Source: Sorangium cellulosum (GTDB lineage Bacteria > Myxococcota_A > Polyangia > Polyangiales > Polyangiaceae). Taken from it: DNA of 64,000 nt. Under the pieces are notes generated by a model. The model saw only the letters and a list, made by a program, of their open reading frames with translations, searched no databases and had not been told where the DNA came from. Where the stretch lies: positions 11,112,501 to 11,176,500 of the forward strand of contig NZ_CP012673.1 in assembly GCF_002950945.1 (NCBI RefSeq), given 5' to 3'. The first letter of the stretch is position 1, and the number at the start of each line of letters is the position of its first letter. Below, in pieces: positions 46,387 through 58,069 of this stretch. The translations under genes were made by a program, and so were the position numbers.

Positions 46387-46652
46387 TGCTTGCGCACCGG
46401 GGAGCGGACCTCCCAGGTGCAGCTCAGCCCGGCCGGGAACGTCACGAGATCCCCGGCCTGGACGTGCACCGGCGCGCCCTGGTCCGACGCCGGCGTCACG
46501 ATCACGTCGCCCTCGAGCAGGTAACAGGTCTCCGGCTCGTCGTAGTGCCAGGAGAAGGTCGACACCTCCTTCGTCCAGATGGGCCAGCCACGCGCCCCGA
46601 GCTTGTCCAGGCGCTCCTCCGACGGTCCGTGCTCCAGCTTGATCGGCTCCAT
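46371..46652 (-). CDS. small cupin-domain protein
   Basis: This is a 93-aa single-domain cupin of the cupin_3/DUF861 kind. The first cupin strand pair is WTKEVSTFSWHYDEPETCYLLEG with a metal-type His and Glu, and the second is DLVTFPAGLSCTWEV. It is small and soluble, and the substrate is unknown; several such proteins are in ethanolamine or ureidoglycolate pathways, but nothing nearby supports those. The ATG has GAGGAGCC directly before it. The stop overlaps the end of the ligase gene, which runs in the opposite direction. Confidence 0.85.
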   Translation of the reverse strand: MEPIKLEHGPSEERLDKLGARGWPIWTKEVSTFSWHYDEPETCYLLEGDVIVTPASDQGAPVHVQAGDLVTFPAGLSCTWEVRSPVRKHYRFG

Positions 46653-46704
46653 GGCTCCTCGCGATCGCGCGACGCGCCTCCGGACGAAGCTCCTCTAGCC
46701 CCCC

Positions 46705-48379
46705 TCAGCCATCGCTCCGCTCGATGTTAGCAGCTCGTCCGTTCGCCGCGGCGTCCTCCGCGTCGCGGTGGACCAGACCGCCCCCCGCCGGCCGGCTCGC
46801 CGCGCCGGACGCCGCGGCCGCGGTCGCCGGCGCGACCATCTCCTCCAGATCGAGCATCAACGAGGTGCTCCGCTCGATCCACGCGATCGGGTCGGCCGGC
46901 TCGTCGCGCAGGATCTTCTCGCTGATGGAGCGGTACATCCTCTCGTAGCTCTCCGTCTTGTTGATCCGCGCCACGCGGAGCACGCGGTGGTCGTCCTCGG
47001 CCACGTAGCGGCTCGCGTTGTCGACGCGGACCGTCGTCCCGCCGGCCCGCAGCTCGATGTGATCCTGCACGCCGATCCGGCGGCTGCCCACGTCGGTCAG
47101 CACCATGCTGAACACGGCGCCGTTCTCGAGCTGCACGCTGACGTGGAAGTCGCCGTTCGCGCCGCGGAAGAGGTGGCGACGCACGGGCGCAGAGAAGCCG
47201 TTCATGAACAGGAAGTGATCGAGCCAGTGGCAGCCGTTGCTGACGATGCGGCTGCGAGAGCTCGGCCACTCGTACCAGTGCCGCCGCACGAGCGGCACCT
47301 CGTAGACGATGCAGCTGTAGTGGACCGGCTGCCCCGGGGAGAGCTTCAGGTCCTCGCGCGCGAGGTCCCAGAGCGCGCTGTAGCGCATGTGGAAGCAGGC
47401 GAAGAGGCGGCCCGGGTGCGCGCGGCACGCGTCGAGCAGCTCGTCGAGCTGCGCCCGCGTCGTCACGAGCGGCTTCTCGACCACCGCGAAGCCGCCGCGC
47501 CGGAGCGCGTGCGCGGCGATCGGCGCGTGCGTCGCGTGGTAGCCGGCGATGAAGTAGACATCGTAGTCCTGCTCGGGCCGCGGGCTCCCGCTCGTGTCGT
47601 AGGCGACGTCGGCGGGCTGCACCGGGCCGATCTGCGTCGGGTCGATCTCGTGGATCGCGCGGACGTGGAGGCGCGGATCGATGTTGGGCAGGATGTTCGT
47701 CTTCGCGTAGTGCCCGAGCCCGAAGAGCACCGCCGACTTGGCGCCGCGCTCGGTCCCCGGCGCGCGCGGCGAGCGCTCCGCCACCGGGCTCGGCTCCGGC
47801 AGCGGCAGCTTGCGCATGGCCGTCGGATCCAGGCGGGCGAGCGCTCCCCTCGCCCACTCGAGCAGCGGCGCCGCCCGATCGCCGAGCACCTCGCCCGAGA
47901 AGGGGCTCCACCCCGCGATGTCCGAGGGATCGACGCCGGCCTCCGGGGGCCGCGTGTACAGGAAGACGCCGTCCGAGCCCGCGTACGGCAGGAGGAGCTC
48001 GCGCGGCGCGCGGGCCACGAGCTCGGGGGGGGAGCGCGAGCCGCTCGACGCAGGCGGGGTGCGAGGGGGCCACGAAGATCACGGCGTCGCCGGGGCCGAG
48101 GTCCGGCGTGCGGCCCTCCACGATCTCGCCGATCCCGACGGCGATGACCCGCTCGTCGCGCGCTCGCTCCCGGAGCCGCGACCGGATCTTCCTCGCGGTG
48201 ATCCGCGGGCCCACCTCGACGACGTAGTTCAGGATCCGGCGAAGGCTCCGGGGCTGTGCGAGGTGGACGTCGTCGAGCCGCCGGAGCGGCCAGTAGCAAC
48301 GGACACGGACGCGGACTTGACCCGCCGGCAGGTGGTAGTCGAGGTAGCCACCCTGCCAGCGGTTCGACTGAACGAACAT
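46705..48379 (-). pseudogene. Gfo/Idh/MocA-type oxidoreductase, interrupted by a frameshift in a C8 tract
   Basis: The 5' part begins with an ATG at 48379 (MFVQSNRWQGGYLDYHLPAG) and reads to about 48033, where the frame must change to continue ELLLPYAGSDGVFLY...TERGAKSAVLFGLGHYAKTN...RAIHEIDP. The downstream half has the NAD(P) Rossmann fold and EKPLVTTRAQ, CHWLDHFLFMNGFS typical of Gfo/Idh/MocA proteins. The switch falls on eight G on the plus strand (48025-48032), i.e. eight C in the coding strand. One fewer base restores a protein of about 557 aa. Confidence 0.8.
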
Positions 48380-48714
48380 GTGTGGATCTCCACTTGATCG
48401 AGCCCCGGATCCCAGGACCAGCCTGGCCTCCAGGGCCCGTGAGCTTCTCGTCGAGCGGCCGGCGCCGCCCGCGCCGCGCTGACGCGGGCGTCCGCCGTCC
48501 CTATCATGCCGGGCGACCTTACCCCGAAGCCGCCCCGGTCGGCACCTCCGCGCAGACATCCCGCGCCTCGCACACGAGCGCCGCCGTCCGGCGAGGCGAC
48601 GGCGCGCGCTCGCGCCTCGGCGCCGCGGCCAGGCCGCGGAGCGCGGGCGGCGGCTCCCTACCACGCCTGCCCGTTCGCTGTGCCCGCCGCCGCCGTTCTG
48701 CTACACGGCAGCAC
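48380..48714. other. 335-bp gene-free region between divergent genes
   Basis: This separates the oxidoreductase gene (minus) from the aroA-like gene (plus). I see no protein-like frame. It is GC-rich with no clear repeat or promoter hexamer pair. The real start of the aroA-like gene is inferred from family alignment rather than from a ribosome site. Confidence 0.4.
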
Positions 48715-50079
48715 GTGCCCGATCTGATCGTCCACCCCGCGGAGCGACCGCTCATCGGGAGCGTGCCGGTCCCCGCGGACAGGCGCATCGCCCACCGGGC
48801 GCTCCTCCTCTCCGCGCTCGCCACCGGGCGCAGCCGCGTGAGGGCCGGGGCGCTGGGGGACGATCTCCGCGCGACCGTCGGCGCCCTGCGCGCCCTGGGC
48901 GTCCGCGTCGAGGAGCCATCGCCCGGCGAGCTCGTCGTCGAGGGCGTCGGGCTCGACGGCCTCCGCGCCCCCGACGGACCGATCGACTGCGGCGCCTCCG
49001 CCACCGCGATGCGGCTCCTCTCGGGCGTCCTCGTCGCCCAGCGCTTCGCGGCGCGGCTGGTCGGCGACGCGTCGCTCTCGCGCCGGCCCATGGAGCGCGT
49101 CGCGAGGCCGCTCCGCCTCCGCGGCGGCCGCATCGAGGGGCGCCTCGACCCGAGCAAGATCGGCGAGATCACGGCGCCGCTCGAGATCGGGCCGCTGCCC
49201 GCGCCGCACGTGCTCTCGTCGATCGAACACGAGCTCCCCGCCGCGTGGGACGAGGTGAAGAGCGCCCTGTTGCTCTCCGGCCTCTACGCCGACGGCCCGA
49301 CGTTCGTGCGCGAGCCGATCGTCTCGCGCGATCACACCGAGCGCATGCTCACCGCGCTGGGCGTGCCGGTCGACACGGTCGGCGCCATGGTCTGCCTCGA
49401 CGCGGCCCGCTTCTCCGGCGCGCTCCCGGCGTTCGACGCCGACGTGCCCGGCGACCTCTCCGCGGCCGCGTTCCTCCTCGCCGCCGCCCAGCTCGTGCCG
49501 GGCAGCCGCGTCACGGCCCGGCGCGTGGGCCTCAACCCGACGCGCGCCGGCCTGCTCGAGGTGCTGCGGGACATGGGGAGCGGCGTCTCCGTCGAGGTCA
49601 AGGAGGACTCTCTCGGAGAGCCGATCGGCGACCTCCACGCGGCCTCTGCCGGCCTGCGCGGCGGGCGCGCCGGCGGCGAGCTCGCGTCGCGCTCCCGGGG
49701 CGAGCTGCCGATCCTGCTCGGCCTCGGCGCGCGGGCGCGCGGCGTCACCGAGATCTTCGACGCAGGGGAGCTGCGCGCGCAGCAGACCGACCTGATCGCG
49801 GCGATGGCGGCCGCGCTGGGCGCCTTCGGCGTGCGCTGCGAGGAGCGCCCCGACGGGCTCCTCGTCGAGGGCAGGCCTGACCGGCCGCTCGACGCGGCGG
49901 ACGTCGACAGCCGCGGCGACCCCCACGTCGCGATGACGGCGGCCGTGCTCGGGCTCGCCGCGAGCGGCCCCACGCGCGTGCGCGACGCCGGCTGCATCGC
50001 GGCGAGCTTTCCGCGCTTCGTCGGGACGCTGCGCGCCCTCGGCGCGCGGATCGACGTCGACGGTGGCAGGGGGGCGTGA
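48715..50079 (+). CDS. aroA: EPSP-synthase (AroA) family protein with altered active site
   Basis: This is a 454-aa protein with the double-domain fold of EPSP synthase: GSVPVPADRRIAHRALLLSA, IDCGASATAMRLLSGVLV, GDASLSRRPMERVARPL, SGLYADGPTFVREPIVSRDHTERML, LNPTRAGLLEVL. The usual signatures are changed: PGDKSISHR is PADRRIAHR, GNSGTTMR is CGASATAMR, DE[FY]P is GELP, RVKESDR is RAQQTDL, DHRMAM is DPHVAM. Both catalytic acids are thus absent. It sits in the normal aroA position before cmk and rpsA. The start is GTG. It may be a degenerate paralogue with another role. Confidence 0.85.
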   Translation: MPDLIVHPAERPLIGSVPVPADRRIAHRALLLSALATGRSRVRAGALGDDLRATVGALRALGVRVEEPSPGELVVEGVGLDGLRAPDGPIDCGASATAMRLLSGVLVAQRFAARLVGDASLSRRPMERVARPLRLRGGRIEGRLDPSKIGEITAPLEIGPLPAPHVLSSIEHELPAAWDEVKSALLLSGLYADGPTFVREPIVSRDHTERMLTALGVPVDTVGAMVCLDAARFSGALPAFDADVPGDLSAAAFLLAAAQLVPGSRVTARRVGLNPTRAGLLEVLRDMGSGVSVEVKEDSLGEPIGDLHAASAGLRGGRAGGELASRSRGELPILLGLGARARGVTEIFDAGELRAQQTDLIAAMAAALGAFGVRCEERPDGLLVEGRPDRPLDAADVDSRGDPHVAMTAAVLGLAASGPTRVRDAGCIAASFPRFVGTLRALGARIDVDGGRGA

Positions 50080-50095
50080 GCGAGGAGGAGCAGAC

Positions 50096-50897
<802 letters not shown>

Positions 50898-50914
<17 letters not shown>

Positions 50915-51854
50915 CCGGCGCCGCGCCGGCGCCGCGGCGCTGCTCGCGCTCGCGCTCGCGCTCCCGGCCTGCGGGGACGCCGCGCCGCGCCCCGCCGCGG
51001 GCGCCGCGAAGAGCCCCGCCGGCCCGCGGCTCGTCCGGCGCATCGAGCCGGCCGAGCTCCTGCCCGCCGACCTCGATCTCGTGGTGCGCGTCGACGTCGC
51101 CCGCATGCGCGCCGGCCTGGGCCGGGCCGCCGCGGACGAGCTCGCGCAGCGCGCGCTCGGCGAGGCAGAGGCGCCCGACGCGGCGCTCGACGCCGCGCTC
51201 CGGCGCGCCGACGTCGTCTGGCTCGGCCTCCGGCTCGCCGATCTCGAGGAGGGCGACCGCGTGATCGTCCTCGAGGGCCGCATGGGTGGGCTCGCGCCCG
51301 ACCCCGCGCGCTGGGAGGCGGTGCCGTCGGCGCACGGCGGCGTGTCCATCTTCGACCGCCGCGGCGCCGCCGCCCCGCGCGCGGACGCGGCGCGCCTCAT
51401 CGCGCTCGGCGACCGCGCCGTCGCGCTCGTGTCCCCCGTCGAGGTGAGCAGCGTCGCGCGTGTCCTTCGCGACGGCCCCGACGCGCGCCGCGGCGACCCG
51501 GCCGCCGAGGGGATCGTCAGCCTCGACCTGCGCGCGCGCCGGCTGCCGCCCCACCTCGCGCGCCGCTTCCCGTCGCTCGGCGCGCTCATCGCCGGCGTCG
51601 AGCGCGTCCGCGCCGTCGCTTCCCTCCTCGACGAGGGGGTGCGCGTGGACGCCGAGATCGTCGGCGTCGAGCCGGCCGGCGCCGAGCGCGCGCGCCGCTT
51701 CCTCGAGGTGCTCCGCGACAACGTCGAGGACACACGTTACGCAGACCTCATGAAGGCGCTCTCGATCGAGCAGGTCGATCGCACCGTGCAGCTCCGCTGG
51801 CTGTTCCCTGCGCCCCTCGTCCTCGGCCTGCTGTCCCGGCCTCCGCCCGGCTGA
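50898..51854 (+). CDS. lipoprotein of the cmk-rpsA operon
   Basis: This is a 318-aa protein with a lipoprotein signal: basic start MLEAADRRRAG, hydrophobic core, and LPACGD with Cys 25. The remainder alternates Ala/Arg-rich helices with strands such as DLDLVVRVDVARMRAGLG and DVVWLGLRLADLEEGDRVIV. The family is unknown. The start is a GTG overlapping the end of cmk. The next gene product shares the phrasing of its strands (GDANIVVRLEAAQLAL), so the two look like paralogues. Both are probably anchored on the outside of the inner membrane. Confidence 0.7.
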
Positions 51855-51858
51855 ACCG

Positions 51859-52995
51859 ATGCCCGACACCCTCATCGAAGAACCGATCCGACCGACCGTG
51901 ATCGACGATCCCGCGCTCGCGCCCGCCGCCGGCGACCCCGCGGCGGCGAGCCCCGGCCCGCCCGGGCGTGATCCCGCCGGCGCCCCGCGGCGCCCGGGCA
52001 GCCCGGCCAGCGTTCCGCGCGGCGCGTGCCTCGCGGTCGCCCTCGCGCTCGTCGCCGCGCTCGCCGCGCTCGCGCTCGGCCTTTACTTCTTCTTCTGGCG
52101 CTACGCGCAGACGGCGCGCGATCACATCCCCGGCGACGCGAACATCGTCGTCCGCCTCGAGGCCGCCCAGCTCGCGCTCTTCGGCCCCGTGCGCCAGCAC
52201 TTCTTCCCGCTGCTCGACGAGGCGCGCGCGGGCTCGCCGCGGAAGGCGCGCATCGAGGCGGCCACCGGCCTCGATCCCCTCACCGACGTGCGCGAGATCG
52301 TGATCGCCTCGACCGACGCCGCGAGCTGGGTCGTGCTCGCAGGCGGGCGCATCCCGAGGGGCCGGTTCGTCGCGGGCATGGAGAAGGTCGCCCGGGACGA
52401 GGGTTGGAGCGGCTGGCGCCGCGACGGCGAGCTCCTCGTCGGCCCGAGCGCCGCGATCGGCCAGGCCGACGACGGCACGCTCGTCCTCGGCACGGACGTC
52501 GAGATCGTGAAGGCCGCGCTGCCCGCGTCGGACGAGTGGCGGCGCCTCGATCTACCCGAGCAGGGCCCGGTCACCTTCGCGCTCACCCGCGCCGCGCTGT
52601 CCGGGGCGGCCGGCGAGTTCTCCAACGCGCTGCCGCGGGCTGGCACCGCGCTGCCGCGGGCCGGGGCGCTGCTCCGCCGCGTCGATCGCGCCTCGGGCGT
52701 CCTGACCCTCGGCGCGGAGCCCGCGCTCGTGGCGCGCCTCGCGCCCGTGTCCGGCGAGGCCGCGCCGGCGCTCGCCGCCGACGCGCAGGCGGCGCTCGGC
52801 AGCGTCAAGCCCGCCCTCGCGATGCTCCCGGACGTCTGGGGCGCGAGGGCGGCGCTCGACGGCGCCGAGGCCCAGGCGCAGGGAGAGCTCGTCGAGATCC
52901 GCGCCAGATGGCCCTACGAGGGCCTCGATCGCGCCTGCGCGGAGCTCGCGCAGCGGGCCCGCGCCGCGGGTGGCGCCGACGCTGCCGTCCCCTGA
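51859..52995 (+). CDS. membrane-anchored paralogue of the preceding protein
   Basis: This is a 378-aa protein with a Pro/Ala-rich cytoplasmic stretch and a single membrane segment (LAVALALVAALAALALGLYF) near residue 60. The soluble domain that follows (DHIPGDANIVVRLEAAQLAL...GLDPLTDVREIVIAS) resembles the upstream lipoprotein. It is unknown, but the pair lies between cmk and rpsA where E. coli has no such genes. The ATG is four bases after the upstream stop, so co-translation is likely. There are no Cys-rich or catalytic motifs. Confidence 0.7.
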   Translation: MPDTLIEEPIRPTVIDDPALAPAAGDPAAASPGPPGRDPAGAPRRPGSPASVPRGACLAVALALVAALAALALGLYFFFWRYAQTARDHIPGDANIVVRLEAAQLALFGPVRQHFFPLLDEARAGSPRKARIEAATGLDPLTDVREIVIASTDAASWVVLAGGRIPRGRFVAGMEKVARDEGWSGWRRDGELLVGPSAAIGQADDGTLVLGTDVEIVKAALPASDEWRRLDLPEQGPVTFALTRAALSGAAGEFSNALPRAGTALPRAGALLRRVDRASGVLTLGAEPALVARLAPVSGEAAPALAADAQAALGSVKPALAMLPDVWGARAALDGAEAQAQGELVEIRARWPYEGLDRACAELAQRARAAGGADAAVP

Positions 52996-53074
52996 ACCCG
53001 CCGCGGCGCCTTCAGCCTGCAGGCGCCTGGTTTCCAGGAAAACGACAAAAACCTCGCGTGGCTCGGTCGTTGCA

Positions 53075-53103
53075 TTGACAGAGGCCCCTCCTCAGACTAC
53101 AGG
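53075..53103 (+). promoter_or_regulatory. sigma-70-type promoter of rpsA
   Basis: TTGACA (53075-53080) is an exact -35 consensus, separated by 17 bp from TACAGG (53098-53103), an acceptable -10. Transcription would begin near 53110, giving a leader of about 130 nt before rpsA. The leader and weak ribosome site fit S1, whose translation is often self-regulated. Confidence 0.6.
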
Positions 53104-53238
53104 CTCGCCTCTCCCGAGGGGCTGGGTGCATCGGTACGCGTGCGCCTTCCCCTCCGCCGCTCGTGCGCGGCACCAGGGTCCACGCCTGCGCCCGTTGCGA
53201 CGAATCCCAGGGAAGGAAAGGAAACAAGAACGAACAAC

Positions 53239-54972
<1,734 letters not shown>

Positions 54973-54980
54973 CGCCGCCC

Positions 54981-55013
54981 GGCGCGCGGGCGCTGTAACG
55001 GCGCCCGTGCGCC
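54981..55013 (+). terminator. 13-bp GC hairpin after rpsA
   Basis: GGCGCGCGGGCGC (54981-54993) pairs with GCGCCCGTGCGCC (55001-55013) with one G-U step around a 7-nt loop, just past the rpsA stop. There is no U-tract, so it may protect the 3' end or act with the stronger terminator downstream. Confidence 0.5.
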
Positions 55014-55086
55014 CCGGTCGCGCGTCAGGTACGGCGGGCCGCAGGCGCCCCGGTCCAGCCCGGCTCGCCGAGTGGACCCGATGAAC

Positions 55087-55127
55087 GAGAGGCGAGGCTC
55101 TTCCCAGGGCCTCGCCTCTCTCTTTTT
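55087..55127 (+). terminator. rho-independent terminator of the rpsA operon
   Basis: GAGAGGCGAGGC (55087-55098) and GCCTCGCCTCTC (55109-55120) form a perfect 12-bp stem with a 10-nt loop, followed immediately by TCTTTTT. This is the clearest intrinsic terminator in the window and lies 115 bp after the rpsA stop. Confidence 0.9.
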
Positions 55128-55135
55128 GCGTTCGG

Positions 55136-55173
55136 TTCCGCGAGATTCCGCGAGATTCCGCGAGATTCCGCGG
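55136..55173. repeat. decanucleotide tandem repeat
   Basis: CGAGATTCCG is repeated three times in succession with partial copies at both ends, just past the rpsA terminator and before the DUF2279-like gene. Its sequence differs from the heptamer elements. Confidence 0.75.
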
Positions 55174-55246
55174 GTCGCGCCGATCGCTGTCCCGCGAGGC
55201 GCCGCGCGCCTTGCCTTTTCCACGAGGTCGCGGACGATCGTCGGCG

Positions 55247-55783
55247 ATGAGAGGCCCCCGTGCGTGCACCTCCCTCGCGGCGCCGCTCCTCGTCGCCGTC
55301 GCGCTCAGCGCGCCGCTCGCGCGGGCCGACGGCCCCCGCGACCGCCCGGGGAGCACGCCGCCCCTCGTCCCCCGCGCGCCGCCTCTCTGCTCGTCTCCCG
55401 AGCCGCCCCCGCTGCCCCCACCCCGCCTGCTTCCCCCGCCCCGCCTGCTGCCTGCGCGGCGCCCGCCGCCGCCGCCGCCCAGCGCGCTGGTGCGCGCGCC
55501 CGATCCGTGGTTCGGCCGCGACAAGGCGCTCCATTTCTTCGCGTCGGCCGCCCTCGCCGGAGGCGGGTACACGCTCGGGGCGCTCGCGACCGACGAGGTC
55601 CCCGGGCGGCTCGCCCTGGGCGCGGCGCTCGCCCTGGGCGTCGGCCTGGCGAAGGAGGCGTTCGACGCCGCCGGGTACGGGACCCCCTCCTGGCGCGACC
55701 TCGCCTGGGACGCGCTCGGCACCTCGGCCGGGCTTGGCCTCTCGCTCTGGCTCGATCTCGCGGTGGTCCCGATCCAGTTCTGA
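55247..55783 (+). CDS. DUF2279/YfiM-like exported protein
   Basis: This is a 178-aa protein with a signal peptide (CTSLAAPLLVAVALSAPLARA), a long Pro/Arg-rich linker, and a C-terminal core DKALHFFASAALAGGGYTLG...LALGAALALGVGLAKEAFD, WRDLAWDALGTSAGLGLSL. The HFxxSA and KExxD pattern is the DUF2279 (YfiM) family, small membrane-associated proteins of unknown function. The ATG at 55247 gives a proper signal peptide. It lies 112 bp upstream of the HIT gene on the same strand. Confidence 0.75.
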   Translation: MRGPRACTSLAAPLLVAVALSAPLARADGPRDRPGSTPPLVPRAPPLCSSPEPPPLPPPRLLPPPRLLPARRPPPPPPSALVRAPDPWFGRDKALHFFASAALAGGGYTLGALATDEVPGRLALGAALALGVGLAKEAFDAAGYGTPSWRDLAWDALGTSAGLGLSLWLDLAVVPIQF

Positions 55784-55894
55784 CGCCCGGCGGCACGCCG
55801 CGCGAGGACGGCGCGCGCGCCGCGCGAGGACAGCGCTCGCACCGTAGCCGAGCGGGGCCCCGACGAGCGGCCGCCGTGCTAGCGTCTCCGCGAC

Positions 55895-56449
55895 ATGGGC
55901 AACCCCCTGTGGGCGCCCTGGCGCATCGAGTACATCCTTGCGCCGAAGGGCCACGCCGACTGCATCTTCTGCGGCATCCCCCGCGCCTCCGAGCAAGACC
56001 AGCGCTCCCGGTTCGTCGTCGCTTCGACGCGCCGCGCGTTCGTCATGCTCAATCGCTACCCGTTCGCGTCGGGCCACCTCCTCATCGTCCCGCACGCGCA
56101 CGTCGCCTCGCTCGACGCGCTCGACCCCGCCGACCACGAGGCCCTCTTCCGCCTCGTGCGCGAGTCGACGACCCGCCTGCGCGCCGCGCTGAAGTGCGAG
56201 GCCATGAACATCGGGATCAACCTCGGCACCGCGGCGGGCGCCGGGATCGCCGAGCACCTGCACGTCCACATCGTCCCGCGCTGGTCCGGCGACACCAACT
56301 TCATGCCGGTGCTCGCCGATGTCCGCGTCGTCCCGCAGGCGCTCGAGGCGACCCGCGACCACCTGCTCGGCTACTTCGCCGACCTCCCGGCCGCGTCGAT
56401 CGACGGCGACATCGGCCCGGCCTCGGCCGTGCGCGGCGAGGCGACGTGA
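55895..56449 (+). CDS. HIT-family nucleotide hydrolase/phosphorylase
   Basis: This is a 184-aa histidine-triad protein of the Ap4A-phosphorylase-like branch. The Cys pair ADCIFCGIP is followed by FASGHLLIVPHAHV, and the triad EHLHVHIVPRW is at residues 120-130. The W after the triad and the N-terminal PLWAPWRIEYI are features of the branch. These enzymes split dinucleoside polyphosphates or AMP-lysine. The stop overlaps the following permease GTG, so both are expressed together. There is no signal peptide. Confidence 0.92.
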   Translation: MGNPLWAPWRIEYILAPKGHADCIFCGIPRASEQDQRSRFVVASTRRAFVMLNRYPFASGHLLIVPHAHVASLDALDPADHEALFRLVRESTTRLRAALKCEAMNIGINLGTAAGAGIAEHLHVHIVPRWSGDTNFMPVLADVRVVPQALEATRDHLLGYFADLPAASIDGDIGPASAVRGEAT

Positions 56450-57903
56450 GCGAGGGCCCGTCGCGGCGCACCGTGTTCCTGACGGTGAGCGCCGTCCTGA
56501 CGGCGGCGCTGCTCGTCGTCTCCCACGCGGTGCTGCTCCCCTTCGTGCTCGCCCTCGTGGTGGCCTACGTGCTCACGCCGGCGGTCCTCCGGATCGAGCG
56601 GGCGCGCGTCCCGCGGTGGGCGGCGATCCTCATCGTCTACGCCATCGCGGTCTCCAGCGTCGCCGGCTTCTTCGCCCTCAGCGTCCCGCGCCTCATCGTC
56701 GAGGGCAAGGCGCTCGCGGTCGAGGCGCCGCGGCTCGCCTCGCGGCTCCGCGAGGAGTACCTGCCCGCGCTCGACGAGCGGCTCAGCCGCTGGATGGGCC
56801 GCCCGGTCGTGATCCCGCCCCCGGCGCCGCCCGACCGGGCGCCGGAGGTGACCGCGCCGGACGATCTCTCCGCCGCTCCGCCCGACGACGCCCTCGCCGA
56901 GGGCGCGGGCCGCCGCCCGCCGGTCCGCATCACGCCGGGGCCGGACGGCTCCTTCGACGTGCGGGTCGCCGAGGACGTGGAGATCCGCGAGACGGCCGAC
57001 GGCGTCTGGCAGATCGAGCAGGCGCGCCCGAAGCACCCGCTCTCCAGCGCGACCATGCTGCAGGAGGCGTTCGAGAAGGCGGCCTCCTACCTGAAGGAGA
57101 ACTCGCTCACGGTCCTCCGGATCGGCCAGGCGATCGCGACGGCGATCTCGCGCGGCATCTTCAACCTCTTCATGACGTTGATGCTCGCCGCGTACATCAT
57201 CCTGACGCACGAGAAGATCCTCCGCTTCTTCCGCGACCTCTGGCACCCGACGTCGCGCGAGTCGTTCGATCGCTTCCTCCGCCGGCTCGACCGCGGGCTC
57301 TCCGGCGTCGTCCGCGGGCAGCTGCTCATCTGCCTCGTGAACGGCGTCCTCTCCGCGATCGGCTTCTGGCTCTTCGACCTCAAGTACTGGCCGATCCTCT
57401 CGATCGTCGCGGGCGTGATGTCGCTGATCCCGATCTTCGGCTCGATCCTGAGCTCGATCCCGGCGGTCGCCATCGGCCTCACCCAGTCGTTCGGCACGGC
57501 GGTGGGCGTGCTCGCGTGGATCGTGGGGATCCACCAGCTCGAGGCGAACTTCCTGAACCCGAAGATCATCGGCGACGCGGCGAAGATCCACCCGGTGCTC
57601 GTGGTGCTGGCGCTCCTCATCGGCGAGCACTTCTTCCAGATCACCGGCGCGCTCTTCGCGGTCCCGTGCCTCTCGATCGCGCAGACGATCTTCCTCCACT
57701 TCCGCGAGTCCACGCTCGGCCTCGCCGACCCGACGGCCTCGATCCCGCCGCAGCGCGGCGCGCCGTTCACCACGCCGTCGATCGAGCCGCTGCCGCCGCT
57801 GCGCGGCTTCGAGACGGTCCGCCCGGCGGTAACGCCGGTCCCGGCCTCGGGCTCCGCGGAGGACGCAGGCCCGCGCCGCCCCGGCGACCCCGCGCCCGGA
57901 TAG
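56446..57903 (+). CDS. AI-2E family transporter (PerM/YdiK type)
   Basis: This is a 485-aa membrane protein of the AI-2E exporter family. It has an N-terminal pair of segments (VFLTVSAVLTAALLVVSHAV, FVLALVVAYVLTPAVL) and VPRWAAILIVYAIAVSSVAG. After a variable soluble region come AYIILTHEK, LLICLVNGVLSAIGFWLF, YWPILSIVAGVMSLIPIFGS, AVAIGLTQSFGTAVGVLAWI and the end IGEHFFQITGALFAVPCLSI. Family members move signals, folate or other small molecules, and the substrate is unknown. The GTG start overlaps the HIT stop (GTGA). Confidence 0.9.
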   Translation: MSEGPSRRTVFLTVSAVLTAALLVVSHAVLLPFVLALVVAYVLTPAVLRIERARVPRWAAILIVYAIAVSSVAGFFALSVPRLIVEGKALAVEAPRLASRLREEYLPALDERLSRWMGRPVVIPPPAPPDRAPEVTAPDDLSAAPPDDALAEGAGRRPPVRITPGPDGSFDVRVAEDVEIRETADGVWQIEQARPKHPLSSATMLQEAFEKAASYLKENSLTVLRIGQAIATAISRGIFNLFMTLMLAAYIILTHEKILRFFRDLWHPTSRESFDRFLRRLDRGLSGVVRGQLLICLVNGVLSAIGFWLFDLKYWPILSIVAGVMSLIPIFGSILSSIPAVAIGLTQSFGTAVGVLAWIVGIHQLEANFLNPKIIGDAAKIHPVLVVLALLIGEHFFQITGALFAVPCLSIAQTIFLHFRESTLGLADPTASIPPQRGAPFTTPSIEPLPPLRGFETVRPAVTPVPASGSAEDAGPRRPGDPAPG

Positions 57904-58069
57904 CCGCGAGCCGCCCGGCGCCGAGCCGCCCGGCGCCGGCCTCGCCGCCGCCCCGCCTCCGCCTGTCCGGCGGGCCGCCCCGCCCGCCCGCCGGCGCTGG
58001 CCGCTCCTGCACAAGACGGCTATGAGAGCCCGCACCCCGCGGGAGCGGGTGCGTCCGATCCACGACCCG

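Noticed and set aside
53017..53040. Terminator formed by the palindromes CAGGCGCCTG and CCTGGTTTCCAGG after the anchored paralogue
   Set aside because: No U-tract follows and the stems are short; could be chance in GC-rich DNA.
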